A stretch of DNA of 64,000 nt from positions 1 through 64,000 of the forward strand of contig JALNZC010000006.1 in assembly GCA_023229525.1 (NCBI GenBank). Reading direction: 5' to 3'. The position numbers were made by a program, and so were the translations under genes. This document shows, piece by piece, positions 53,590 to 61,860 of the stretch. The notes under the pieces were generated by a model. It did no database searches. It was not told the DNA's origin and saw nothing but the letters and a program-made list of their open reading frames with translations. Source of the stretch: Bacteroidales bacterium (GTDB taxonomy: Bacteria > Bacteroidota > Bacteroidia > Bacteroidales > FEN-979). The first letter of the stretch is position 1. Every line of letters begins with the position of its first letter.

Positions 53590-54471
53590 ATGTCGATCAT
53601 GATCCACCTCCCCGACGAATCAAATGAAAACCTCCCCCCGGAGAAAATCCTATCTCAATTACAAGAAACCCGCAAACAACTTGAGGAATGCGAAAAAATG
53701 GCATCACTGGGCCAGCTTACCGCCGGTATTGTCCATGAAATTAAAAATCCGTTGAATTTTATAACCAATTTCTCGGATCTCTCACGGAATCTTGTCTCCG
53801 AATTGAAGGAAGCCATACATAAACTGGATCATCTAATCGACACCGGAGAATCTCAATATCTGAAAGAAATTCTGACAGATCTGGAAACCAATGTGCAAAA
53901 AATTTCAGAACATGGGAAAAGGGCCGACAGTATTATCCGCGGAATGCTGCTTTATGCTCATGGTAAATCCGGAGAACGGCTTCCGACCGATATCAATACC
54001 ATGTTGTCGGAATATGTGAATCTGGGTTATCACGGAATGAGGGCCTCCGATAATACATTCAACATCAAGATCGAGAACGAATACGATCCGTCAATAGGTA
54101 TGATCAATGTGGTTCCGCAGGATATTGCCCGCGTTTTTCTGAATCTTATCAACAATGCCTGCTATTCAACCCACCAGAAAAAGAAAATGAAAACATATTC
54201 CGGTGATTATGATCCGGTTTTATTTACCGGAACTAAAAATCTTGGGGATCGGATTGAAATCAAGATCCGTGATAATGGAGGCGGAATCCCTGCAAAAGTG
54301 GCTGATAAAATTTTCCGTCCCTTTTTTACGACGAAACCTGCCGGTTCAGGAACCGGTCTGGGGCTTTCAATCAGTCATGATATTATTGTCAATGAGCACC
54401 ATGGTGAAATTAAGGTTGATAGTGTTGAGGGAGAATATGCGGAGTTTATCATTATTTTACCTAAACTTTAG
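53590..54471 (+). CDS. Soluble sensor histidine kinase
   Basis: 293 residues without signal peptide or membrane segment. A short coiled coil (about 20-38) leads to the HisKA-like region with His 49 in GIVHEIKNPLNF and a HATPase_c domain (about 155-293; LINNACY, IRDNGGGIPAKV, GSGTGLGLSIS). The sequence tracks the C-terminal kinase of the protein at 40060 closely, including ISEHGKRADSIIRGML and YVNLGYHGMRA. Its input must come from a partner or the cytoplasm. The downstream REC-phosphatase gene, 68 nt away, is the probable target. Confidence 0.93.
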   Translation: MSIMIHLPDESNENLPPEKILSQLQETRKQLEECEKMASLGQLTAGIVHEIKNPLNFITNFSDLSRNLVSELKEAIHKLDHLIDTGESQYLKEILTDLETNVQKISEHGKRADSIIRGMLLYAHGKSGERLPTDINTMLSEYVNLGYHGMRASDNTFNIKIENEYDPSIGMINVVPQDIARVFLNLINNACYSTHQKKKMKTYSGDYDPVLFTGTKNLGDRIEIKIRDNGGGIPAKVADKIFRPFFTTKPAGSGTGLGLSISHDIIVNEHHGEIKVDSVEGEYAEFIIILPKL

Positions 54472-54539
54472 TGACGGAAGAGAAGAGATAGAAACGAGAA
54501 TTAGAAGATCTTATAAATAATTAATCCTAAAAACATTTT

Positions 54540-55724
54540 ATGAATGAGCGTTTGTTGAGTAGTGTGAAAATCATGGTGGTCGACGATGAAGTAGATCTTG
54601 AACCGCTGGTACGGCAAAAATTCCGTCGCCAGATCCGCGAAGGGATTTATGATTTCATTTTTGCCCACAATGGGCTGGAAGCATTGGCTAAATTAATCGA
54701 ATATCCTACTATCGGGGTGATTCTTTCTGATATCAATATGCCGGAAATGGATGGATTGACTTTGCTTACAAAATTAAAAGAACTCAAGGACCCGGGATTA
54801 AAAACCGTGATTGTTTCGGCATACGGTGATATGGAAAATATCCGTACTGCAATGAACCGCGGTGCATTCGATTTTGTGACCAAACCGGTTAATTTTGAAG
54901 ACCTGGAAATCACCATCAACAAAACACTGGATGAGATCATGCAGATCAGGAGGTCGCTTGAAGAGCATGACCAGTTAATATCCATTCAACAGGACCTGAA
55001 TACAGCCCGGGAAATTCAGCAGGCCATCCTTCCGAAAAAATTTCCTCCATTTCCCAATAGGACCGATTTTGATATTTTTGCTTCCATGGTCGCTGCCAAA
55101 GAGGTTGGAGGCGATTTCTATGATTTTTTCCTGATCGATAGCGACCGGCTTGGATTTGTGATTGGCGATGTTTCCGGCAAAGGTGTTCCGGCTGCAATCT
55201 TCATGGCCGTGAGCCGCACGCTGATCCGTGCTACCGGTTTGAAAGGTATTCCCACAGAAGAGTGCATGAATTATGTAAATAACCTACTCTGCAATGAAAG
55301 TGTTTCATGTATGTTTGTTACCGTTTTCTATGGGATACTGAATACAGTAACCGGCGAGGTTGAATATGTCAATGCCGGCCATAATCCTCCATATATATTA
55401 GGCGCAGATGGAATCCGGAAAGTAGAAATGACCGGTGGCCCCATACTGGGATGCCTGGAGGAAATATGTTACCTTTCTAAAAAGACGCGATTGTTCCCCG
55501 GTGAGCGTCTGTTCCTTTTTACCGATGGGATTACCGAAGCATTTAACAAGGAAGACCAGCCCTTTGGAGAAGATCGCCTGGAGAAGTTCCTGACGAACAA
55601 TACTGCAAAATCAATCGAAGAGGTAGTAAAAGGAATCTCAGGTGCGGTAAATGAATTCTCCGTTGGTATTCCTCAATCTGACGATATCACCCTCCTGGCC
55701 ATCCGGTTTGGCAACCATGTTTAA
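54540..55724 (+). CDS. Response regulator with SpoIIE/PP2C phosphatase output
   Basis: 394 residues. Receiver domain (about 8-130): acidic pair in VVDDE, phospho-acceptor Asp 64 in SDINMPEMDG, Ser/Thr in IVSAY and Lys 115 in TKPV. After a coiled linker, a SpoIIE-type PP2C domain (about 180-392) has metal-binding GGDFYDFF, VIGDVSGKGVPAA, NAGHNPPYI, FTDGITEA and SDDITLLAI. Such RsbU/RssB-like proteins dephosphorylate anti-sigma antagonists; the partner is not encoded nearby. Co-transcription with the histidine kinase is likely. Confidence 0.94.
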   Translation: MNERLLSSVKIMVVDDEVDLEPLVRQKFRRQIREGIYDFIFAHNGLEALAKLIEYPTIGVILSDINMPEMDGLTLLTKLKELKDPGLKTVIVSAYGDMENIRTAMNRGAFDFVTKPVNFEDLEITINKTLDEIMQIRRSLEEHDQLISIQQDLNTAREIQQAILPKKFPPFPNRTDFDIFASMVAAKEVGGDFYDFFLIDSDRLGFVIGDVSGKGVPAAIFMAVSRTLIRATGLKGIPTEECMNYVNNLLCNESVSCMFVTVFYGILNTVTGEVEYVNAGHNPPYILGADGIRKVEMTGGPILGCLEEICYLSKKTRLFPGERLFLFTDGITEAFNKEDQPFGEDRLEKFLTNNTAKSIEEVVKGISGAVNEFSVGIPQSDDITLLAIRFGNHV

Positions 55725-55732
55725 AATTCTGT

Positions 55733-55897
55733 CTGGCCGTTGCTTTCGCACTCCATCTTGGAATGAATCCAAACGATCTTAAGATCCTTACCGCCCTGTT
55801 TGTGCTTCTGACTATCATTATCACGAATGCATTCGGGAAAAACCGGGTGGAAGGGGTATCTTCATTCATCCGAAGAAATAAGTGGATTTTTCGATAG
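55733..55897 (+). pseudogene. C-terminal remnant of an ABC permease
   Basis: A 54-codon frame starting at 55733 right after the phosphatase stop reads LAVAFALHLGMNPNDLKILT, then ALFVLLTIIIT and a basic end, with a stop at 55895. The pattern is that of the last membrane helix and tail of COG4120-type ABC permeases. No start codon or remainder of the gene is present. Confidence 0.65.
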
Positions 55898-55934
55898 ATT
55901 TTTTTATCGATTTGCTTAGCTGGATACTATAACC

Positions 55935-56151
55935 ATGATCAGGATCACTGGCGTCCATAAAAAAATTCAACACCGGGTCGGTGGATGAAGTGATCGCGCT
56001 CCATGACATTTGTCTGGAAATCAGCGAACACGAATTTATTACAGTGATCGGTACCAATGGTTCCTGTAAATCGACCCTGCTCAATGTCGTGGCCGCCAAT
56101 ATCTTTACCGACAGCGGGATGATCGAAACACTGAAAAACCAATATATTTAA
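55935..56151 (+). pseudogene. Frameshifted, truncated ABC ATPase remnant
   Basis: ATG 55935 opens MIRITGVHKK, then a run of seven A's (six expected) shifts the frame. In the shifted frame it continues FNTGSVDEVIALHD, then FITVIGTNGSCKSTLLNVVA and stops at 56149. It is the first 70 or so residues of a COG1101-type ATPase (about 260 normally). The Walker A reads GTNGSCKST, with Cys replacing the invariant Gly. Frameshift, truncation and this substitution together show decay. Confidence 0.78.
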
Positions 56152-56643
56152 TTAAAACCGCATGATGAAAAAAACCTTTCCGTCCCCCTCCTTATAAAAA
56201 TCATCGATTTTGGCCTCCAGGGTATATCCAAGTTTATAGTAGAAATGACGTGTCGGTGCATATTTTTCAATTGTGGAAGTCTCAGCAATTACCAGCCGGC
56301 CTCCCATTTCCCGGATCACTTTATGGGTCTCGCCAATCAGTAAATTCCCGATCCCCCTTCCCCGAAAATCATTATGTGTGGCAATCCAGTAAAGATCAAA
56401 ACCCCCCTCGGTTCCTGCAATGGGGCCAAAACACGTGTAAGCCACGGTTTTATCATTCACCTCGGCAAAAATAAAATAGTAATCGCTGGCAGGCCCAAGT
56501 CTGAGCCGTTCTTCAACAAGTTCCACAGCAACGGGAATTTCGAAATCGTAAAAGAATCCGGTAGAGCTAACAATGGAACGAACGATCTCCAAATCTTCTT
56601 CCCTGACTTCGGTTCTGAAAGTTATTTTGTGATTTTCTGGCAT
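56152..56643 (-). CDS. GNAT family N-acetyltransferase
   Basis: 163 residues, one GNAT domain. The acetyl-CoA binding loop is RGRGIGNLL (about 92-100), preceded by the beta4 strand YWIATHNDF and followed by a C-terminal HFYYKLGYTLEAKI motif. The family transfers acetyl groups to amines. It is the last gene of a four-gene operon, 6 nt after the ATP-grasp gene, so it likely acetylates the operon product, as AblB does with beta-lysine, although AblB proteins are longer and not clearly similar here. Protein acetylation is an alternative. Confidence 0.9.
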   Translation of the reverse strand: MPENHKITFRTEVREEDLEIVRSIVSSTGFFYDFEIPVAVELVEERLRLGPASDYYFIFAEVNDKTVAYTCFGPIAGTEGGFDLYWIATHNDFRGRGIGNLLIGETHKVIREMGGRLVIAETSTIEKYAPTRHFYYKLGYTLEAKIDDFYKEGDGKVFFIMRF

Positions 56644-56649
56644 CTTGTT

Positions 56650-57645
56650 TTACTTTTGAAGGTTCCCTATCGGTTGACCAAGGGCATGTTCCACTATTTT
56701 TTTTATGATGTCTCGCGGCTCTATTCCCGCATAGTCGCAAGCAGCCATGAATCCGCCGGATCCCGACAAACATGGATTGGCATTTATATCGATCATAAAG
56801 GGATGACCCTGCAAATCGATCCTGAAATCAAATCGCACATAACCCTTTAACCCCATTTCATTCCAGCATTTTTTACAAATATTCACCATACGGTCCTTAA
56901 CCCGCTGATCAAAATTGGCGATATCAAAAGTCCTCCGGGTATTCAAATATTCAAATGAATTCTCTTTCCATTTTGCGGTATATCCCATAATCTTTGGTTT
57001 TCCTTCCGGGAAATCAATAAAAGTCATTTCGGCAAATGGCAATACTTCAGGACCCTGAGCCCCGGCAATGACCGAGATATTAAATTCGCGGCCTTCAACA
57101 AATTCTTCAACAAAATATAAGTCCTTGTTTTTTTTCCGGATCTCACCGATGAATCCGGTATCATTACCATTAAAGATACAATGTTCATCCAGCCCGACTG
57201 ACCCTTCTTCCCAGATGGGTTTCAGGATGTATTTTTTTGCAGGATCAAGCTTTTGAAGTTCATGCAATTCAACCCATGCCGGAGTGGGAATTCCAAGCCT
57301 TTTCATCTCCATTTTTGTCTGTACTTTATTGGCAGCAAAAAACAAGGGAATTAAAGGAGATCCGGTATATGGAATCTCAAAAAATTGATATATAGCGGCA
57401 GGGAAATAAACAAACTCACCCCGGTTGCTTATGGTTTCAACAAGATTAAAAATAAAACAAGGATTCAGTTTTTTAATTAAATCGAATGTCTTTTGCAAAT
57501 TCAAATCCACTTGACCGGTCTTGATCCGGAATCCCAGTTGTTTCAGGGCTTTGGAAACAATCTGTACCTGCTCAAGAACATCCAGCTCATCGTCGGTCGG
57601 TGTTTTCGACAATTTATTGTAAAGAATCAATGCAAGGTCGTTCAT
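56650..57645 (-). CDS. ATP-grasp ligase, D-Ala-D-Ala-ligase-like (second)
   Basis: 331 residues from ATG 57645, whose ATG overlaps the stop of the preceding gene (ATGA); an upstream frame of 33 codons is not used. ATP-grasp motifs: KYILKPIWEEGSVGLDE (ATP loop), GREFNISVIAG, and the metal/substrate section YVRFDFRIDLQGHPFMIDIN with SGSGGFMAACDYAG. Ddl-like enzymes join a carboxylate to an amine through an acyl phosphate. As it is co-encoded with an aminomutase, a substrate other than D-Ala is expected. Confidence 0.9.
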   Translation of the reverse strand: MNDLALILYNKLSKTPTDDELDVLEQVQIVSKALKQLGFRIKTGQVDLNLQKTFDLIKKLNPCFIFNLVETISNRGEFVYFPAAIYQFFEIPYTGSPLIPLFFAANKVQTKMEMKRLGIPTPAWVELHELQKLDPAKKYILKPIWEEGSVGLDEHCIFNGNDTGFIGEIRKKNKDLYFVEEFVEGREFNISVIAGAQGPEVLPFAEMTFIDFPEGKPKIMGYTAKWKENSFEYLNTRRTFDIANFDQRVKDRMVNICKKCWNEMGLKGYVRFDFRIDLQGHPFMIDINANPCLSGSGGFMAACDYAGIEPRDIIKKIVEHALGQPIGNLQK

Positions 57646-58643
57646 AGAGAGGAGTGTTTGGATTCGTTCGATGGAAGTCGTTTCTTGGCTGAATCCATAA
57701 TTATCCTGATCAGTTCTACAAACGGTATTCCCTGAAGATGACAAATGATGGGCAAATCCGAATGGATGGGATTCAATCCGGCCAAAGGATTTACCTCGAT
57801 AAATCCCGGGTGTCCATTTGAGTCAAGCCGCAGATCGACCCGTCCGGCATCACGACAGGTTAGTGATCGCCAGGCAGCCAAAGCCACGATGGCACATCTT
57901 TCTGCGAGACCATCGTTCACAATACGGTAGTTCACACGTCCTTTGTAATCTTCTTTATTAAGGTATGAATAACCATGGGCTTCCGCTTTTGCGGTGAACA
58001 TGACCTCCATAACACCTAATGAGCGTGCTTCGTCGCCGGTTCCTACGATAGCTATGGTAAATTCACGTCCGGGAAGAAATGTTTCAACGATAAGACCTGG
58101 ACTGAATTTCGGAAGTAATAAACGGCAGGTTTCCTCCAATTTAGCCTTGTTTGAAACCTTCGAAGAAGCATCAATGCCTTTACCGGTCCCTTCAGCATAG
58201 GGCTTTACAAAAAGCGGATAGGGGAGATTGACCTTGTCAATGTCGCGAAGATCTTCAACCAATGCAAAATCCGGAGTGGAGATTCCGGCATCACGAACTA
58301 CACGCTTGGTCATGGCTTTGTGAAGAGTCAGAGCAAGAACCAAAGGATCGGAGAAGGTATAAGGGATATTATAAATATCCAATATTGCCGGTACTTGCGC
58401 TTCACGTCCGATACCATGCATACCTTCGCAAATGTTGAAAACCATATCCCAACGGTCTCCCTGGGCAAGGCGTCCTATAAGCTGCCGGGCATGGCCTATA
58501 CGGTCGATATCATATCCCAGTTGCGTTAATGCATCATCAAGGGCGGCAACGGTTTCCTCTTTATCAAATTCGGCTGTTTCTTCCTCGGAAAATCCCTCCT
58601 TAAGATATTCCGAGCGCAGGTCGTAGGTAAGTCCTATGGTCAT
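57642..58643 (-). CDS. ATP-grasp ligase, D-Ala-D-Ala-ligase-like (first)
   Basis: 333 residues. It opens MTIGLTYDLRSEYLKEGFSE. The conserved ATP-grasp parts are YPLFVKPYAEGTGKGIDASS (ATP loop), GREFTIAIVG, and RVDLRLDSNGHPGFIEVNPL with NPIHSDLP, which corresponds to the Ddl metal ligands Asp-Glu-Asn and substrate loop. It is a paralogue of its downstream neighbour at the family level, but low similarity suggests a different substrate. It starts 4 nt after the aminomutase stop. No murein genes lie nearby. Confidence 0.92.
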   Translation of the reverse strand: MTIGLTYDLRSEYLKEGFSEEETAEFDKEETVAALDDALTQLGYDIDRIGHARQLIGRLAQGDRWDMVFNICEGMHGIGREAQVPAILDIYNIPYTFSDPLVLALTLHKAMTKRVVRDAGISTPDFALVEDLRDIDKVNLPYPLFVKPYAEGTGKGIDASSKVSNKAKLEETCRLLLPKFSPGLIVETFLPGREFTIAIVGTGDEARSLGVMEVMFTAKAEAHGYSYLNKEDYKGRVNYRIVNDGLAERCAIVALAAWRSLTCRDAGRVDLRLDSNGHPGFIEVNPLAGLNPIHSDLPIICHLQGIPFVELIRIIMDSAKKRLPSNESKHSSL

Positions 58644-58647
58644 ACCA

Positions 58648-59919
58648 TCAGGTAGAATAATCGGGATAACGAAAGAGTTTATCCTCGTAATTTTTCAGCA
58701 GAACAAAGTCATCTTCCCGCCCCACAAAGTAGTCGGGTAAGAGCGGGATTTTTCCACCCCCGCCGGGTGCATCGACTACATATGTCGGAACCGCATATCC
58801 GGAAGTATGACCACGCAACCCCCGAATGATTTCCAGTCCCTTTTCAATGGTTGTACGGAAATGGCCCGAACCAACTACAGGGTCGCATTGATACAGATAA
58901 TAGGGACGTACCCTGATTTTCAACAGGGCATGCATCAGTTTTTTCATGACCTGAACATCATCGTTGATTCCTTTCAGCAAAACGGTCTGGCTTCCAAGGG
59001 GAATGCCGGCATTGACAAGTTTTTCACAAGCTTCGGTAACTTCAGGCGTAATTTCATCAGCGTGTGTAAAATGAATACTGATAAAAAGCGGATGGTACTT
59101 TTTCAGCATGTTCACAAGTGGTCGGGTGATACGTTGGGGTAAAACCGCCGGTACTTTGGTCCCGATTCGGATTATCTCCACATGGGGAATGCTCCGCAGA
59201 CGCGACAAAAGGTACTCCACATGAAGGTCGGGCATGGTAAGCGGATCCCCACCTGAAATCAACACATCACGTATTTCCGTGTGCTGTTCGATATAATTCA
59301 GGCCAGCTTCCCAGACTTTCACACCGATATGACATTTGTCCTTAGCCACCATCCTGGTGCGCGTACAATAACGACAATAGGTTGAGCAAAACCCGGTGAC
59401 TAAAAACAATACCCTGTCAGGATAACGGTGTACAACATTTGGTACCGGACTGTCGTGCTCTTCCGACAACGGATCGGACGCTTCGCCCGGATGTAACAGG
59501 AATTCGTCAAACACCGGAACGACACTTTTCCGTAAGGCTTGTTCGGGATTATTACGGTCGAGCAAGCTGATATAATAAGGAGAAATACGTAAGGGAAGCG
59601 ACTGGCTATTCGGGCCATCGGGTTTGACTTCATTTTCGGAAAGCCAGATGTAGCGGGCCAATTGCTCGATCGAACGGGCACTGTTCTTGATTTGCCAGTG
59701 CCAACTGTTCCACTCCTTTATAGTGGCTTCCGGGAAAAAAGTTTGTAAAAATGACAGGGAACGCTCGCTGATCGTGTTTTTATCCCGATCATTTCGCGAC
59801 TTTAAATATTCATCTAAAAGAGATGCTTCGTCAATGAAGCTAGATTTACTTGGAGGTTCTTCTTCTTCTGAAATTTCTGGATGGATTGTATCCGGTTTCT
59901 CACTTGGAATTTTGTCCAT
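58648..59919 (-). CDS. kamA: KamA-family radical SAM aminomutase (lysine 2,3-aminomutase-like)
   Basis: 423 residues. Clusters C178, C182 and C185 (FCSTYCRYCTR) bind the 4Fe-4S centre and SAM. Numbering is offset by exactly 53 from Clostridium subterminale lysine 2,3-aminomutase: cysteines 125/129/132, carboxylate-binding R134 (R187 here), epsilon-amino-binding D293 and D330 (D346 in YQCD, D383 in VVDAPGGGGK), PLP-binding K337 (K390). Glutamate aminomutases replace those two Asp, so a lysine-type substrate is favoured. The enzyme would make a beta-amino acid. A Ser/Glu-rich N-terminus of about 35 residues is disordered. First gene of the operon. Confidence 0.9.
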   Translation of the reverse strand: MDKIPSEKPDTIHPEISEEEEPPSKSSFIDEASLLDEYLKSRNDRDKNTISERSLSFLQTFFPEATIKEWNSWHWQIKNSARSIEQLARYIWLSENEVKPDGPNSQSLPLRISPYYISLLDRNNPEQALRKSVVPVFDEFLLHPGEASDPLSEEHDSPVPNVVHRYPDRVLFLVTGFCSTYCRYCTRTRMVAKDKCHIGVKVWEAGLNYIEQHTEIRDVLISGGDPLTMPDLHVEYLLSRLRSIPHVEIIRIGTKVPAVLPQRITRPLVNMLKKYHPLFISIHFTHADEITPEVTEACEKLVNAGIPLGSQTVLLKGINDDVQVMKKLMHALLKIRVRPYYLYQCDPVVGSGHFRTTIEKGLEIIRGLRGHTSGYAVPTYVVDAPGGGGKIPLLPDYFVGREDDFVLLKNYEDKLFRYPDYST

Positions 59920-60069
59920 TTTAAGTTTTATCGGTTTGAAAGTTTAAAATGATAATTGTCAGTATTTGAATTTAAGTTCTTATGTAATTTAAAATCAAAG
60001 AAGTATAAAAAGTTTTATGTCTCCTTTTTACGATTTATTTTACCACTGCAAATAGGGGACAAATTTGTG

Positions 60070-60077
60070 TATTTTTG
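60070..60077 (+). promoter_or_regulatory. Possible promoter -7 box of the hydrolase gene
   Basis: TATTTTTG matches TAnnTTTG, 52 nt upstream of the ATG at 60130. No TTTG at the -33 position, so only a partial match. Confidence 0.35.
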
Positions 60078-60129
60078 ACATTACCGAACGATTATTTTTC
60101 AACAAAATTGTGTTAATAAAATACCTGAA

Positions 60130-60900
60130 ATGAAGCTCTTTTTCCGTCGGTTTGGAAACGGAATACCGGTAGTCGTTTTGCATGGATTATTTGGCCTTTC
60201 CGATAATTGGGTCACCTTTGGCCGCCGGCTGGGTGAACATTATTCGGTTTACATTCCCGACATGCGCAATCATGGCCTGTCACCGCACAGCAATTTTTTT
60301 GATTTTCCGGCACTTGAAAGCGACCTTCTGGAGATGATCGAGGAATGGGGAACAAGTGAAATGTATCTGATCGGTCATTCACTGGGAGGCAAAACGGCCA
60401 TGTTCTTTACATTGCATCACCCGGAAACCGTTAAAAAGTTGGTGGTTGTTGACATCAGTCTTCGAAAACCACTGGTAAGCAGAGAGCATCAGATGCTTTT
60501 AAATGCTATGTTATCGGTTGATTTCAGTACTATTCATTCACGGTCCGATGTGGATAAACAATTGTCAACATGGATATCCAGCGAGAAACTTCGACTGTTT
60601 CTTTTAAAGAATATTTACTGGCGCGATCGCAAAACCTTGGATTGGCGTCTCAATCTTCATGCGATCAATGAGAATTTGACATCTATTTTCGAAGGGATCG
60701 ATGATCCAGGTTCATACAGTGGACCGACACTGTTTATACGTGGAGGAATGTCTGATTACATCCTTGACTCCGATTTTATTGAAATAGAAAGTAAATTCCC
60801 CGGCGCTTCGGTGAAAACCATTGCGGATGCTTCACATTGGGTTCACGCAGATGCGCCCAGGGAATTTTACACGATGGTTAAGACTTTTCTTGACCTGTAA
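60130..60900 (+). CDS. Alpha/beta-hydrolase (YbfF-like esterase)
   Basis: 256 residues. Oxyanion region VVLHGLFGLSDNW, nucleophile elbow GHSLGG (Ser about residue 84), the late Asp (about 211, SDYILD) and His in ASHWVHADAPREF complete the catalytic triad. Closest in feel to YbfF-type carboxylesterases that cleave short acyl esters or thioesters. No signal peptide, so cytoplasmic. It is divergent from the KamA operon and convergent with the LiaF-like gene; no link to either is evident. Substrate unknown. Confidence 0.92.
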   Translation: MKLFFRRFGNGIPVVVLHGLFGLSDNWVTFGRRLGEHYSVYIPDMRNHGLSPHSNFFDFPALESDLLEMIEEWGTSEMYLIGHSLGGKTAMFFTLHHPETVKKLVVVDISLRKPLVSREHQMLLNAMLSVDFSTIHSRSDVDKQLSTWISSEKLRLFLLKNIYWRDRKTLDWRLNLHAINENLTSIFEGIDDPGSYSGPTLFIRGGMSDYILDSDFIEIESKFPGASVKTIADASHWVHADAPREFYTMVKTFLDL

Positions 60901-61842
60901 TCAATAGCGATTGATCTCTATTTTAGAAATAGCGGTTTTAATGGTTAAATAGATTTTATTTTTCCCGTGGCTGAAATTTGAGGTTTGATAGATTCCATCT
61001 CCTTTCTTTGTAAACCCGTCAAATTCCTTACTGATCATAAAGGATTCCGACTTGATCTGGCAACCTGATTCCTTGGGAATGTCAACCTGAATGGACGAAG
61101 CGCCCGCATTAAAAGTCATAACCGTCAACGGATTTTTATCTCCGATTTTGATATCGATTGATGAAGCACCGGCATTTACATTTGCAGTATCAATCTTGTA
61201 ATCGCGTAAATCCATTGTGATTTCTGCAGCGCCAATCTCCAGGCCAAGATTCCACGACAGTTTTTCATTCAATTTAATATTCACCTGATTCTCATCCATA
61301 GAGTGACGAATCCTTCCTTTTTCTAAAGAAAGGGTGATTTTTTTACGACCGTTTTCATCGTTTGTAGTAAGTGAATAGTTCCCTATATCTCCGGTTTTAC
61401 TGAATGCAAGCATATCTGAAGTGACACCTTGCACATTGAAATTACCGGCGGCAGCATCCAACTGCAAAGTTCCTTTAGTCACCAGGGAATCAAATGGTAC
61501 ATTGAGATCCTGGTTTTTAAAAGTGTCAGACTCATCACTTTCATTATTGCTGTCTTCCCAATCCTGGTTGGTATAACCGTGGAAATTATGAAAATGCCAC
61601 CAGGAAGATCGCTCCGAGATCCGGTTGAAAAAAATTATAGTGAAAGCAAGAACGGCAACCAATGCCACTATTTTTATTCCGTCTTTGATCGGCAGGATGG
61701 AGATCCCCCATAAAATAAGGATCAATGGCCAAAGGCTCCAGAGGGCGCGCCAGCCAAATTCGAATATCCCAAAATTATTCAGGATAAACAATACCCCGAT
61801 GGCAATCAGGATAAAAGCCCAAAAAACATGACGGTATTTCAT
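60901..61842 (-). CDS. LiaF-like envelope protein (DUF5668 + adhesin-like domain)
   Basis: 313 residues. The N-terminal membrane domain has three or four helices (about 7-75; FWAFILIAIGVLFILNNFGI, WSLWPLILILWGISIL), as in DUF5668. The C-terminal half (about 115-313) is a right-handed beta-helix-like, LiaF/DUF4097-type 'toastrack' with repeating AGASSIDIKIGD, NAGASSIQVDIP motifs. LiaF and related proteins modulate cell-envelope stress responses. It is preceded in the operon by a PspC-domain gene 18 nt away, supporting a phage-shock-like stress role. Confidence 0.87.
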   Translation of the reverse strand: MKYRHVFWAFILIAIGVLFILNNFGIFEFGWRALWSLWPLILILWGISILPIKDGIKIVALVAVLAFTIIFFNRISERSSWWHFHNFHGYTNQDWEDSNNESDESDTFKNQDLNVPFDSLVTKGTLQLDAAAGNFNVQGVTSDMLAFSKTGDIGNYSLTTNDENGRKKITLSLEKGRIRHSMDENQVNIKLNEKLSWNLGLEIGAAEITMDLRDYKIDTANVNAGASSIDIKIGDKNPLTVMTFNAGASSIQVDIPKESGCQIKSESFMISKEFDGFTKKGDGIYQTSNFSHGKNKIYLTIKTAISKIEINRY

Positions 61843-61860
61843 CTTAGTAATATTTAGCGT

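Noticed and set aside
55866..56142. Minus-strand frames opposite the ABC remnants
   Set aside because: They have no recognisable domain, whereas the plus strand carries clear ABC permease and ATPase sequence.
57646..57744. 33-codon N-terminal extension of the second ATP-grasp protein
   Set aside because: It lies wholly inside the upstream gene in another frame; ATG 57645 overlaps that gene's stop in the usual ATGA manner.
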